Source: Chryseobacterium sp. Leaf394
Lineage (GTDB): Bacteria > Bacteroidota > Bacteroidia > Flavobacteriales > Weeksellaceae
Direction of reading: 5' to 3'
NCBI RefSeq assembly: GCF_001424105.1
Contig: NZ_LMQH01000012.1
Coordinates: 141,285-205,284, forward strand
DNA: 64,000 bases
Numbering within the stretch: position 1 is the stretch's first letter; each line of letters begins with the position of its first letter. The position numbers were made by a program, and so were the translations under genes. Positions 17,202 to 25,728 of the stretch are shown here, in pieces. The notes beneath the pieces are model-generated. The model was not told the origin of the DNA. It searched no databases and saw nothing but the letters and a program-made list of their open reading frames with translations.

Positions 17202-17209
17202 CAAATATA
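17202..17209 (-). promoter_or_regulatory. -7 promoter box of the GH3 gene
   Basis: TATATTTG on the minus strand, exact TAnnTTTG match, 5 bp before the ATG. No TTG at standard spacing. Confidence 0.45.
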
Positions 17210-17273
17210 ACAATTCTTTGATATGCAGAAAATATTTGGGTATAAAAAGATAGAGCAAACTTACACTACTTAA

Positions 17274-17537
17274 TCACTCATCTAAGACACTATCTGGCCT
17301 AAAAATTTTGGGCGTACAATCCTTACTAATAAAGATGTTTCTTTTAAAATTTTTGTAATGCTGCAATCTGCAACTTAGATTACAGGAATACTTATAAAAA
17401 CTATATGTTTCCTTATATTCTACACAACCATCACTTCTTATGAGTTGAAAACCATAACTAAATCTATTGTACTTCATCGCTTCCTTGGTTATTATTGCTG
17501 TGTAAACTAAACTGTCATATGTAATTTCTAATTTCAT
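17274..17537 (-). CDS. Small protein of unknown function
   Basis: 87 aa from the ATG at 17535-17537 (MKLEITYDSLVYT); an upstream in-frame ATG 12 codons earlier is less likely. The chain alternates hydrophobic and polar residues as in a beta-rich domain and has four cysteines (in DGCVEY, SCNLSC and DCTPK). No family recognised. It lies in a 475-bp gap between bacilliredoxin and GH3 genes; no promoter or terminator of its own is clear, so it may be a decayed or recently acquired gene. Confidence 0.4.
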   Translation of the reverse strand: MKLEITYDSLVYTAIITKEAMKYNRFSYGFQLIRSDGCVEYKETYSFYKYSCNLSCRLQHYKNFKRNIFISKDCTPKIFRPDSVLDE

Positions 17538-17620
17538 AACAAAAAATTTTATTTCTGTAATAATACAACACAAATAAAATAAAATGAGATTTGCTAACCC
17601 GACTGATTTTCAGTGAAATA

Positions 17621-17649
17621 AAAAAACCGCTGCACAAAAGTACAGCGGT
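17621..17649 (-). terminator. Terminator of the bacilliredoxin gene
   Basis: On the minus strand ACCGCTG pairs with CAGCGGT, followed by seven T. Confidence 0.85.
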
Positions 17650-17671
17650 CTTGAGATTATTAAAAATATTA

Positions 17672-18082
17672 CTAACAATACTCGTCGTAAGCAGCCTGAA
17701 GATTGGCAGCGATGGCTCCTGCAGGATTTCCTTCGATGTGGTGTCTTTCAAGCATGTGTACCAATTCTCCGTCTTTGAAAAGTGCTACGCAAGGTGAGCT
17801 TGGAGGGAATGGTGCCAGATGTTTTCTGGCTTCTGATACTGCATCTACATCAAAACCTGCAAAAACAGTCGTTAAATGATCCGGTTTTTTTTCTCCTGTT
17901 AAAGAGTACACAACTCCGGGTCTTGCAGCACCAGCTGCACAGCCACAAACAGAATTGATCACCAAAAGTGTAGTTCCTGACTGCTTCAGTGCAGTTTCCA
18001 CTGCTGTAGGTGTATCTAAATTTTCAAAGCCTTTATCTGTAAGCTCTGCCTTCATCGGCATTACTAAATCCTGTGGATACAT
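17672..18082 (-). CDS. BrxA/BrxB (YphP/YqiW) family bacilliredoxin
   Basis: 136 aa, thioredoxin fold. The redox motif CGC is at residues 46-48 (INSVCGCAAGAARPG), as in the bacilliredoxins that reduce protein-bacillithiol mixed disulfides. Many Bacteroidota make bacillithiol, so a role in cytoplasmic thiol redox repair is likely. The segment PDHLTTVFAGFDVDAVSEARKHL and the C-terminal HMLERHHIEG are typical of the family. Monocistronic: -7 box at 18107-18114 and terminator at 17621-17649. Confidence 0.92.
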   Translation of the reverse strand: MYPQDLVMPMKAELTDKGFENLDTPTAVETALKQSGTTLLVINSVCGCAAGAARPGVVYSLTGEKKPDHLTTVFAGFDVDAVSEARKHLAPFPPSSPCVALFKDGELVHMLERHHIEGNPAGAIAANLQAAYDEYC

Positions 18083-18106
18083 ATTAATTCATTTTTAAAT
18101 TCGACC

Positions 18107-18114
18107 CAAATTTA
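18107..18114 (-). promoter_or_regulatory. -7 promoter box of the bacilliredoxin gene
   Basis: TAAATTTG on the minus strand, exact TAnnTTTG match, 24 bp before the ATG. Confidence 0.5.
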
Positions 18115-18196
18115 CGATAATTATATTTTTTAATTGATTTATAAAAACTATTTCAATACTTGATAAAAAACAATATTGATAAAAAATCAATACAAT

Positions 18197-18226
18197 TTGT
18201 TTATTCATAAATTTTTGTTAAATTTG
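18197..18226 (+). promoter_or_regulatory. Near-ideal flavobacterial promoter with no gene behind it
   Basis: TTG at 18197-18199, a spacer of exactly 19 bp, and TAAATTTG at 18219-18226: both elements match the TTG-N19-TAnnTTTG consensus. No coding frame follows, only a possible 4-codon ATG frame at 18251. Confidence 0.7.
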
Positions 18227-18232
18227 AACAGA

Positions 18233-18390
18233 TTCTAAAACCGATTTTACATGAAAGAAAATTGATTCTTGAGAATTATTTATTCACGTAAACTATATTT
18301 CAAATAATAAACTTCCCTCTAACTATTACATTTGAAGTTTTAGTTTCAAACAAAATGAAGCCCGAAAATAAATTTCCGGGCTTCTTTAAT
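18233..18390 (+). ncRNA. Candidate small non-coding RNA
   Basis: Predicted transcript of about 155 nt from the promoter at 18197-18226 to the hairpin at 18358-18385. Upstream of the terminal hairpin a weaker stem (TTTGAA / TTCAAA, around 18330-18350) can form. No known RNA family (6S, tmRNA, SRP, RNase P) is recognised. Boundaries are inferred from promoter and hairpin only. Confidence 0.45.
18358..18385. terminator. Strong hairpin, possible bidirectional terminator
   Basis: GAAGCCCG pairs with CGGGCTTC, with an extra AAAT/ATTT pair inside. It is followed by TTTAAT on the plus strand and by ATTTTGTTT on the minus strand, so it could end either the candidate sRNA or the yqeY/dcw transcript. 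Confidence 0.65.
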
Positions 18391-18486
18391 CAAATCGATA
18401 TGCAAAGGTTGAATATCCAATAATATAAATGATGATCTGTGATTGATGAATGATATCAAACATCAATTATCACTAATCAGTCATGT

Positions 18487-18933
18487 TTAAGAAAGCAGCT
18501 TCTTTGCCATCTCGGAAATGCTTTTTCCGTCTGATTTTCCGGCGAGATTTTTTGAGGCTGTTCCCATTACTTTTCCTAAATCTTTCATAGATTCAGCGCC
18601 TGTTTCGGCAATGATTGCCTTTATTTCAGCTTCCAGTTCTCCGGCAGATAACTGTTTTGGCAAATACTGCTCGATTACTTTCATCTGAGCATCTTCTACT
18701 TCGGCAAGATCGTTTCTGCCCTGAGCCATGAACTGATCGTAAGAATCCTTACGCTGCTTCACCATTCTCTGAAGAATAGCAATTTCCTGCTCCGGCGAAA
18801 CTTCGGCTCCCAAAGCTTCTGTTTTCAGTAATAATATCTGCGACTTCACAGCTCTCAAAGAATCCAAAGCAACTCTGTCTTTGGCTCTCATGGCTGTTTT
18901 TATCGCTTCGCTGATGGTAAGTTCTAAACTCAT
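18487..18933 (-). CDS. yqeY: GatB/YqeY domain-containing protein
   Basis: 148 aa, full length for the stand-alone YqeY family, which shares the helical tail domain of GatB (the amidotransferase that makes Gln-tRNA or Asn-tRNA). Typical segments are AMRAKDRVALDSLRAVKSQI, RMVKQRKDSYDQF and the C-terminal GKVMGTASKNLAGKSDGKSISEM, the presumed tRNA-binding part. No catalytic domain; the physiological role of YqeY is unsettled. It lies 115 bp downstream of ftsZ, separated by repeat-rich spacer, and may be the last gene of the dcw transcript. Confidence 0.92.
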   Translation of the reverse strand: MSLELTISEAIKTAMRAKDRVALDSLRAVKSQILLLKTEALGAEVSPEQEIAILQRMVKQRKDSYDQFMAQGRNDLAEVEDAQMKVIEQYLPKQLSAGELEAEIKAIIAETGAESMKDLGKVMGTASKNLAGKSDGKSISEMAKKLLS

Positions 18934-18940
18934 TTTTATT

Positions 18941-19040
18941 CAATTTAACAATGTATCAATGTAACAGTTTACCAATGAAATGCTTCGACAGGCTCAGCAA
19001 GACAAATATGATTGTTACATTGGTACATTTCTACATTGTT
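18941..19040. repeat. Spacer with dispersed flavobacterial repeat
   Basis: Contains CTTCGACAGGCTCAGCAAG, a fragment resembling a repeat that is widespread in flavobacterial intergenic regions, flanked by ATGTATCAATGTAACA and TGTTACATTGGTACATT-type imperfect repeats of ACATTG units. No gene. Confidence 0.55.
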
Positions 19041-19048
19041 ACATTATT

Positions 19049-20959
19049 TTAGTCAACGTCTTTATTTAAAAATCTGTTTTCTCTGATCTGGATAGAGCCC
19101 TCGTTGTTTTCAGACATAAAACTGTGGATGTTCTGGTCTGATGCGTTGGCACCGTCGATTGAGATATTTTTTCTTTTGAAAGCCGGCACAGTTTCAAAAT
19201 CATCCTGCTTATCAAAACTTTGGTAGCGGGAATTGAATTCTTTCAGCTTGTTTCTTCTTTCCAATACTTTTTCCTGGTCTGCAGGTTTATTTACAAAAGA
19301 AAATTCAGATTCTGTATGTCTTGTTGTTTCTGTTTCCACTCTTTTTTCAAAAACCTGCTGCTCTTCAGTTTTGGGCTGCTCTGGAGTGTGATAAAAAGTC
19401 TCAACTTTATGTGTTGTTTCTTCTGTTGTTTTCTCAATTACTGAAACTTCAACTTCATTTTTCGGTTGTCCGAAATCATATTTTGGCTCAGAAACAGGTT
19501 CGTTCACAGTAAAATTAAATTCTACAGGCTTTTCCTGAGTAAAGCTGTTGCTGAAGTTATCCTGTTTCGGTTCCTCTTTTTTATTTTCAAAATCAAATGA
19601 GAAAGACTGAATTTCCAAATCATTAGGATCTTCTTCGAAAGTAAACAGATTTACACTTTCATCACGTGCCGGCTCATCGTTTTTCCAGCTGTGTGTAAAA
19701 CCATCTGCCGTATCTTCCTCTCTGTCAGAGAATTTAATAGCGGTTTCCACTTCATCCTCCTCAATAATCATTTTTTTTTCAGAAGACAGCAATTTAAATT
19801 GCGGCAAATCCTGCTCTTCATCATCCAATCTGAAAAGATTTTTCCCTCCAAAATCATAACCCTGTTCTGGTGTAGTTTCTCTCTCTTCCTTAGTTTTAAA
19901 TGGAGAAGCTTTCGGTGTTTCCAAAGTGTCATTCAAACCGATTCTTATTTTCTCAGTTGGCCCGGAAAATTTTTGGTTGTCATTGGAAAAACCTGTAGCA
20001 ATCACCAATACACTTACTGCATCGCCCAATTCTTCATCTGCACCAACACCGAAGATGATATCAGCTGTGTGCCCCGCTTCTTTCTGGATATAATCCATGA
20101 TGATTCCGATTTCGTCCATTGTAGCTTCTTCTACACCACTTCTGATCAACAATAACACGTTTCTTGCACCTGTAATTTTGTTGTCGTTCAATAGCGGAGA
20201 GTCTAAAGCTTTTTTCACAGCTTCCTCGGCTTTGTTTTCGCCTGAAGCCATACCGGTAGACATCAAAGCTGTACCTGAATTCTGAAGTACAGATTTAGCA
20301 TCACGGAAGTCAATGTTTACATCAAAATAACCTGTAATAACTTCTGCCATCCCTTTTGCAGCGTTGGTTAACACTTCATCGGCTTTTGAGAATCCCTGTT
20401 TGAAACCTAAATTTCCGAACTGCTGTCTTAATTTATCATTGTTGATGACAATTAAAGAATCAACGTTATTTCTTAATTTTTCAAGACCCAGTTCTGCCTG
20501 ATCCAGTCTTCTTTTTCCTTCAAAGCTGAAAGGCACGGTAACGATTCCTACGGTAAGAATTCCCATGTCTTTTGCCACTTTTGCAATGACTGGAGCAGCA
20601 CCGGTACCTGTACCACCGCCCATTCCGGCAGTGATGAAGACCATTTTGGTATTCTGACCCATTGCAGCTTTGATGTCTTCAATGCTTTCGATTGCAGATT
20701 TTTCTCCTACTTCAGGATCTGCCCCCGCACCAAGACCTTCTGTGATGGTAGTCCCCAACTGTACTTTGTTGGCAACAGGATTATTATCCAAAGTCTGAGC
20801 ATCGGTATTGCAGATCACGAAATCTACACCGTGAATTCCTTTTTCGTACATGTGCTTCAGGGCATTGTTACCGCCGCCACCTACACCGATTACTTTTATG
20901 ATTGACGAATTTCCTTTTGGTAAATCAAATGAAAATCCCTGTGTTCCTATATTTTCCAT
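19049..20959 (-). CDS. ftsZ: Cell division protein FtsZ with long C-terminal tail
   Basis: 636 aa. The tubulin-like GTPase forms the cytokinetic Z ring. The N-terminal domain has [12 protein letters not shown] and the GTP signature GGGTGTG at 114-120, and the T7-type loop region [13 protein letters not shown]. The globular part ends near residue 330. It is followed by about 300 residues of acidic, Glu/Thr/Phe-rich low-complexity sequence and a terminal conserved-looking block ([15 protein letters not shown]). A tail this long is much larger than the 50-100 residues of E. coli or Bacillus FtsZ but longer tails do occur in Bacteroidota. It is preceded by ftsA with an 81-bp spacer. Confidence 0.97.
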   Translation of the reverse strand: MENIGTQGFSFDLPKGNSSIIKVIGVGGGGNNALKHMYEKGIHGVDFVICNTDAQTLDNNPVANKVQLGTTITEGLGAGADPEVGEKSAIESIEDIKAAMGQNTKMVFITAGMGGGTGTGAAPVIAKVAKDMGILTVGIVTVPFSFEGKRRLDQAELGLEKLRNNVDSLIVINNDKLRQQFGNLGFKQGFSKADEVLTNAAKGMAEVITGYFDVNIDFRDAKSVLQNSGTALMSTGMASGENKAEEAVKKALDSPLLNDNKITGARNVLLLIRSGVEEATMDEIGIIMDYIQKEAGHTADIIFGVGADEELGDAVSVLVIATGFSNDNQKFSGPTEKIRIGLNDTLETPKASPFKTKEERETTPEQGYDFGGKNLFRLDDEEQDLPQFKLLSSEKKMIIEEDEVETAIKFSDREEDTADGFTHSWKNDEPARDESVNLFTFEEDPNDLEIQSFSFDFENKKEEPKQDNFSNSFTQEKPVEFNFTVNEPVSEPKYDFGQPKNEVEVSVIEKTTEETTHKVETFYHTPEQPKTEEQQVFEKRVETETTRHTESEFSFVNKPADQEKVLERRNKLKEFNSRYQSFDKQDDFETVPAFKRKNISIDGANASDQNIHSFMSENNEGSIQIRENRFLNKDVD

Positions 20960-21040
20960 ATCTATATTTTTAACAATTGATTTTTGATTAATGATCCCGG
21001 ATACATCATTTATCGCCGATCATTCATCATTTATATTTTT

Positions 21041-22441
21041 TTACTCTACTTCCTCAAAGAATTTTTTAACCTTTTCCATCAATGACTGTCCGAAAGTGGG
21101 CTTAGCCAGTCTTTTTTCAGATCTTGTCTCTGTTTCAGCCAGCGGAATATACATGGGCTGTTCAGTTTGAGATGCTGGAACAGCTGGCTCGTTATCAGCT
21201 GCCGCAACGGTGTCATTCTGCACTTTCGCCTTTGGTTCTTCCGCGATAATTTCCTCTTCAGGAAGGTTTGATTTTTTATCCCTTATCTTCAGACTTTCCA
21301 TCAGCAAACCGATTGAGGTTGCAAATTCCGGTCCTTTAAGATACTGATTTTTATCGTTTGCCACATACTCATTTGCAAAACCAATTCTGCTGTCGAAACC
21401 TGTGGTATAATTGGCTAACTGACGAAGGTGTTTCAGGTTTGAACCACCACCTGTCAGCACAATTCCAGCAATCAGTTTTTTCTTCTGATCGAATGCGCCG
21501 TAAGCCTTTAATTCTGTGTTTACAAGATCCAAAATTTCTTCTACTCTTGCATTGATGATCTGTGCTAAAGTTTTAAGAGAAATTTCTTTATCCGGTCTTC
21601 CGTGAAGTCCCGGAATCGTAACGTAAGTACTGTCTTTTTCAAGCTCAGGCACTGCAGAACCGAATTTCACTTTCAGCTGCTCGGCATGTTTTTCAATAAT
21701 TGAACATCCTTCTTTGATGTCTTCAGTGATAATTCCGCCACCATAAGGAATAACGCAGGTATGACGGATAATGCTGTCTTTGAAGATTGCAATATCTGTA
21801 GTACCACCACCGATGTCTACGATGGCAACGCCTGCCTCTTTTTCTTCCTTCGTTAAAACGGCTTCGGAAGATGCCAAAGGTTCCAAAGTAAGCGCCTCCA
21901 TCTCAAGACCTGCTTCACGCACGCATCTAGCGATGTTTCTGATGCTTCCCATCTGTCCCACCACAACGTGGAATTTGGCTTCCAGACGGCTTCCGTGCAT
22001 ACCGATTGGTTCCTGAATTTCACCTTCAGAATCTACCTTGTATTCCTGTGGAAGTACGTGGATAATTTCTTCTCCCGGAAGCATCACCAGTTTTTTCACC
22101 TGGTCTTTTAATGCTTCAATATCATCATCTGTGATGAATTTATCCGGATGTTCACGCATAATATAATCTGAATGCTGAAGCGAACGGATGTGTTTACCAG
22201 CAATCCCCACCGTAACTTTGCGGATAGGCACTCCTGCGCTCGACTGTGCCTCAGACACAGCTGCTTTGATTGAATTAATAGTCTGCGAAATGTTATTCAC
22301 AATACCTTTGTGTACACCAAGACTTTTAGCCTTCCCCACTCCGAGAATTTCTATTTTCCCGTGGGCATTCCTGCGTCCTACAATGGCGACAATCTTGGTT
22401 GTCCCAATGTCAAGACCTACTGAATACTCTTGATTTTCCAT
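21041..22441 (-). CDS. ftsA: Cell division protein FtsA
   Basis: 466 aa, actin-like ATPase that tethers FtsZ to the membrane. The phosphate-1 motif VGLDIGTTKIVAIVG opens the protein, the SHS2/1C insertion follows, then the phosphate-2 motif VAIVDIGGGTTDIAIF and adenosine motif GIVLTGGGSNL. After a Pro/Glu-rich linker (about 385-440) the C-terminus SLMEKVKKFFEEVE is an amphipathic helix suited to be the membrane-targeting sequence. Located between ftsQ and ftsZ in the conserved dcw order. Confidence 0.96.
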   Translation of the reverse strand: MENQEYSVGLDIGTTKIVAIVGRRNAHGKIEILGVGKAKSLGVHKGIVNNISQTINSIKAAVSEAQSSAGVPIRKVTVGIAGKHIRSLQHSDYIMREHPDKFITDDDIEALKDQVKKLVMLPGEEIIHVLPQEYKVDSEGEIQEPIGMHGSRLEAKFHVVVGQMGSIRNIARCVREAGLEMEALTLEPLASSEAVLTKEEKEAGVAIVDIGGGTTDIAIFKDSIIRHTCVIPYGGGIITEDIKEGCSIIEKHAEQLKVKFGSAVPELEKDSTYVTIPGLHGRPDKEISLKTLAQIINARVEEILDLVNTELKAYGAFDQKKKLIAGIVLTGGGSNLKHLRQLANYTTGFDSRIGFANEYVANDKNQYLKGPEFATSIGLLMESLKIRDKKSNLPEEEIIAEEPKAKVQNDTVAAADNEPAVPASQTEQPMYIPLAETETRSEKRLAKPTFGQSLMEKVKKFFEEVE

Positions 22442-22498
22442 TGTGTTATATCGATTTGATTTTATTACTTATTTAATTTAAAAGGTGCAACCTTCTGT

Positions 22499-23464
22499 TT
22501 ATTCTATTTTTACTTTTGCTTTTGTTTTCGGCTTTACTGCCGGTTTCTTTTCGTGAGTTTTCTTTTTCTCCTTTGGTTTTACAGCTGTTTTTGGCTTCAC
22601 CGACTCTTTAGGTTTTGCTGAAGCTGTTTTTTTCTCAGCTGTTTTAGCTTTTACTTCCTCTTTTTTTACTGGAGCTGCTGCAACCGGAGTTTTAGCCAAA
22701 TCTTTATGCCCAGCTTTCAGTATACTGTCGTTTTCTTTAAAATAGGGATTCAGAGTTGTTACAATCTGATTATCATATTTCACGGACACCATACTGTACT
22801 TCTGTGAGTCCTGAAAAATCAGGAATTTTTCAACAAAAGTTTTAAACCCTTTCACCTTAAAATCAATATGGTCCAGATCTCCGATTTCCACTTTATAGTT
22901 TCCTTCACTGGTCAACAGGTAATAACTGTCTTTATGTTTTGAAATCCCAATAAAATATTTTTTGCTGAAATCGTCTTTATCAATTTTGGAAACCAACTCA
23001 CCCAGTTTTTCATATTCCTCTTTTTTCACATCTCCGGTAACCAACATGCATGAATGGGAATAGGTTTTTGAAATTGGAAATTCAGTTCCTTTTTCGTCTA
23101 CATAGAAATCTTTTCCATTGTAATTTAACCTGAAAACCGGAACTCTCTGTTTGATATCCAAATGAAGTTTTCCGTTTAAATTTAAATATACATTGGCGCT
23201 GTCTACAGCAGAAAGGGCGGTGATTTTCTTTTCCAGTTCAGGAATATTCAAATCTCCCACTTTGCCAGACGGGTTTTCTTTAATGACGATCTGTTTAATA
23301 TCTTTTTCATCAATAAAATAAACCGGCGTTTTCTCATTCATTTTTACAGAAATTTTCTCATCTGTAATCTTCTGACCGCTAAATTTCTTCAAAGAGAAAC
23401 TCAGCAGGAAACCAAGAATGATCACTGTGATAGCAATTTTTAAAATTCTGTATTTGTTTTTCAT
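22499..23464 (-). CDS. ftsQ: Cell division protein FtsQ/DivIB with basic Lys/Pro-rich tail
   Basis: 321 aa. A single membrane helix (about 8-25) is followed by a POTRA-like domain (about 30-100; PVYFIDEKDIKQIVIKENP) and the FtsQ beta domain up to about 250. Role: periplasmic hub linking FtsL and the septal synthase to the divisome. The last 60 residues or so (from about 260) are a Lys/Ala/Pro repeat region (VKPKTAVKPKEKKKTHEKK) that would lie in the periplasm, unusual for FtsQ and resembling peptidoglycan-binding or TonB-like extended linkers. It follows murC after a repeat-bearing 41-bp spacer. Confidence 0.9.
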   Translation of the reverse strand: MKNKYRILKIAITVIILGFLLSFSLKKFSGQKITDEKISVKMNEKTPVYFIDEKDIKQIVIKENPSGKVGDLNIPELEKKITALSAVDSANVYLNLNGKLHLDIKQRVPVFRLNYNGKDFYVDEKGTEFPISKTYSHSCMLVTGDVKKEEYEKLGELVSKIDKDDFSKKYFIGISKHKDSYYLLTSEGNYKVEIGDLDHIDFKVKGFKTFVEKFLIFQDSQKYSMVSVKYDNQIVTTLNPYFKENDSILKAGHKDLAKTPVAAAPVKKEEVKAKTAEKKTASAKPKESVKPKTAVKPKEKKKTHEKKPAVKPKTKAKVKIE

Positions 23465-23492
23465 AATCCCCTAAATCCCCAAAGGGGACTTC
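23465..23492. repeat. Dispersed flavobacterial spacer repeat between murC and ftsQ
   Basis: CCTAAATCCCCAAAGGGGACTT includes the palindrome CCCCAAAGGGG, a spacer sequence type often seen between flavobacterial genes. Family identity is from memory. Confidence 0.5.
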
Positions 23493-23505
23493 ATACTGTT
23501 TTATT

Positions 23506-24879
23506 TTAATTTTTACTTAACCACTCACAAATCGGGTCGTACAGCGTATCAATATTTCCTGCACCCACCGTAAGCAAGATGTCAAATTCTTTATCTGTAA
23601 TTTTATCAAAAGCTTCAGATAAATTTGAAATTTCTTTTTTATCTAAAGTCACTTTTTCTAATAACCAATCTGAAGTAATGCCTTCAAAATTTTCCTGAAG
23701 CTCTCTTGCCGGATAGATGTCGAGCAAAATCAACTCTTCAGAATTGCTTAGACTTTCAGCAAATCCATCCACAAAATCTCTCGTTCTGCTGAATAAATGC
23801 GGCTGAAATACCACCAATAATTTTTTATCAGGATAAAACGTTTTTATTGAACCTACGACAGCATTGATCTCTGTCGGATGATGCGCGTAATCGTCAATAT
23901 AAATTTTACCGCTCGGATAAATATGTTTTGTATATCTTCTTTTTATGCCTTTAAAACTGGCGATCGCCTTCTTCAACGTTTCAAAATCAACTCCCAGATT
24001 ATGCAGAATAGCAATCGCAACCGTTGCATTTTCCACATTGTGAATTCCCGGAACATCCCAGACAAACTCTTCGACAAGCTCAGAGTGACCATCGTTTGCT
24101 GGTGCATGAAAATCGAAATAGATTTTATCATAATCCATGCGGAGATTGTCTGAGTAATAGTCAGCTTCTTCGTTGACGGCGTATGTTTTGTGTGCTCTTC
24201 CGATTTCGATTCCTTTTCTTACAAAAAGCTGTTTGTCATCCGGAACCAATGCCGCAAACTGTCTGAAACCTTCTTCAATCGTATTTTTATCTCCGTAAAT
24301 ATCCAGATGATCTGCATCAGTCGAAGTTATTACCGCCCAGTCCGGAGAGAGGTTGAGGAAACTTCTGTCGTATTCATCGGCCTCCACCACAGAAAATTCT
24401 GTTCCGTTAAACAGGAAATTCGATTTAAAATTCTCCGAAATTCCACCTAAGAAACATGAAAACGGCAAATCTGCTTCTTTACACAAATGCGAAACCAGGG
24501 TTGACGTTGTTGTCTTTCCATGAGTTCCTGCAACAGCGATGCAGTCGGTGTTTTCGGTAATTAAACCTAAAACTTTTGCTCTCTTTTTTACTTTAAAATC
24601 ACTTTCATTAAAATAATCTAAGATCCCCAGCTTTTTGATTGCCGGAGTGTAGATCACCAATGTATTTTCTTTCTGAAGTGACGTAATTTTATCATCAATC
24701 ACATCTTCAAAAACAATATCAATTCCTTCGCTCATCAGCAACTGCGTCAGTTTTGTATTGGTTTTATCATAGCCCAAAACATTCTTGCCCGAAGCATGGA
24801 AGTAGCGCGCCAAAGCACTCATCCCGATACCTCCGATTCCGACGAAGTAAAAATTTTGATATGTTTCTAAATTGTTCAT
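23506..24879 (-). CDS. murC: UDP-N-acetylmuramate--L-alanine ligase MurC
   Basis: 457 aa, full length. It adds L-alanine to UDP-MurNAc, the first amino acid of the peptidoglycan stem peptide. N-terminal UDP-binding Rossmann domain FVGIGGIGMSALA, central ATPase domain with P-loop VAGTHGKTTTSTL and SVVEADEYDRSFL, then IDDYAHHPTEI (conserved His), and a C-terminal domain with VFQPHLFSRTRDF. Cytoplasmic. It is separated from the upstream 220-aa membrane protein gene by a 186-bp repeat-rich spacer. Confidence 0.97.
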   Translation of the reverse strand: MNNLETYQNFYFVGIGGIGMSALARYFHASGKNVLGYDKTNTKLTQLLMSEGIDIVFEDVIDDKITSLQKENTLVIYTPAIKKLGILDYFNESDFKVKKRAKVLGLITENTDCIAVAGTHGKTTTSTLVSHLCKEADLPFSCFLGGISENFKSNFLFNGTEFSVVEADEYDRSFLNLSPDWAVITSTDADHLDIYGDKNTIEEGFRQFAALVPDDKQLFVRKGIEIGRAHKTYAVNEEADYYSDNLRMDYDKIYFDFHAPANDGHSELVEEFVWDVPGIHNVENATVAIAILHNLGVDFETLKKAIASFKGIKRRYTKHIYPSGKIYIDDYAHHPTEINAVVGSIKTFYPDKKLLVVFQPHLFSRTRDFVDGFAESLSNSEELILLDIYPARELQENFEGITSDWLLEKVTLDKKEISNLSEAFDKITDKEFDILLTVGAGNIDTLYDPICEWLSKN

Positions 24880-24889
24880 TTTTTTTAAT

Positions 24890-25014
24890 TTGAGATTTGA
24901 AGTTTGAGATTTGAAATTGCTTAACCCTCTCTTATTCTGTCTCTTATATTTTATTATTTTTAAACATCATTTTGTCATTCCGAGGAACGAGGAATCTCAA
25001 CTTAGATTCTTCAA
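24890..25014. repeat. Repeat-rich spacer between murC and the 220-aa membrane protein gene
   Basis: Two elements are visible: a tandem TTTGAGATTTGAA(G/A) repeat (about 24890-24917) and, at about 24972-25014, TTGTCATTCCGAGGAACGAG with the following AATCTCAACTTAGATTCTTC, which resembles a common REP-like element of Bacteroidota intergenic DNA. No gene. Confidence 0.6.
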
Positions 25015-25065
25015 TTGCTCAATTTAATCAGAACAACACATTTAATTCGTTTACAATTATTTTTA

Positions 25066-25728
25066 TTAATAATTTTTATAATTGAAAAGGCTATATCCAA
25101 TCCAAATGAAAAATGCTATTCCGGAAATGATCAGAATGTTTTGCCCATGACTTCTGTCGTTTCTTTCAAAACCGTAAATTCTTTCACCATTTGGAAGCGC
25201 CTTTTTGTAATACATTAAATACGCTCCGATAAATATTCCTAAAAAGCCGCCTAAACATGCCGCTACATATCCTATAATAATCAGCCACGTCGGACTTGCT
25301 TCCTGTGTTGCAAGATTCTCAATTCTTTGCTTATTAATTATTTTCAAAAGATCCGGATTAATCTCTTTTCCCCGTTGTTTTAATATTTTTTGCGCAAGCA
25401 GATAGTCAAATTTATTCCACTCTTCTTTTTTTGTGACAATCTCAACCAATTCTTCATCGGTATAATCAAACAAATGGTAATCTTCCGCTACATTTTCTAT
25501 TTCACTTTTAAGAAACTCTTCTTCCAGATTTTCAGCCAAGACGAAATCTTCAGGATGTATTTTTACTTCAAACTGTTTTGTATTGATATCACCTCCAAAA
25601 TTTGAATCTAATTGAGATGAATTATTAATCAATTCGTAAGTAATATGATTCTGTTTCAGAATTTCCATTAATTCTAAAGCATCATCCTCGTAAATGAATT
25701 TTCGATATGTTGAAAGTCCTTTTATCAT
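25066..25728 (-). CDS. Unknown membrane protein encoded inside the dcw cluster (DUF2007-like N-terminus)
   Basis: 220 aa. Its ATG overlaps the murG stop (TAATG), so it is translationally coupled to murG. The N-terminal part (about 1-75; EDDALELMEILKQNHITYELI, FEVKIHPEDFVLAENLEEEF) looks like a DUF2007 putative signal-transducing domain. The middle is a charged helix with repeated E/K and LLAQKILKQRGKEI. The C-terminus has two membrane helices (about 148-170 and 196-215). No enzymatic motif. Position between murG and murC suggests a link to envelope growth, but adjacency is the only support. Confidence 0.75.
   Translation of the reverse strand: MIKGLSTYRKFIYEDDALELMEILKQNHITYELINNSSQLDSNFGGDINTKQFEVKIHPEDFVLAENLEEEFLKSEIENVAEDYHLFDYTDEELVEIVTKKEEWNKFDYLLAQKILKQRGKEINPDLLKIINKQRIENLATQEASPTWLIIIGYVAACLGGFLGIFIGAYLMYYKKALPNGERIYGFERNDRSHGQNILIISGIAFFIWIGYSLFNYKNY

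Larger units (their letters stand above)
18083..18486. other. Gene-free 404-bp region
   Basis: No open frame of note on either strand. It contains the minus-strand bacilliredoxin promoter, a near-ideal plus-strand promoter (18197-18226), a strong hairpin (18358-18385), and AT-rich ATGAT/ATCA-type spacer sequence (about 18400-18485) before the yqeY stop. Confidence 0.7.

Noticed and set aside
17515..17751. 78-codon minus-strand frame near the bacilliredoxin terminator
   Set aside because: It translates the terminator hairpin and the end of the bacilliredoxin gene.
19691..20155. 154-codon plus-strand frame inside ftsZ
   Set aside because: Antisense shadow of a conserved gene with no family features.
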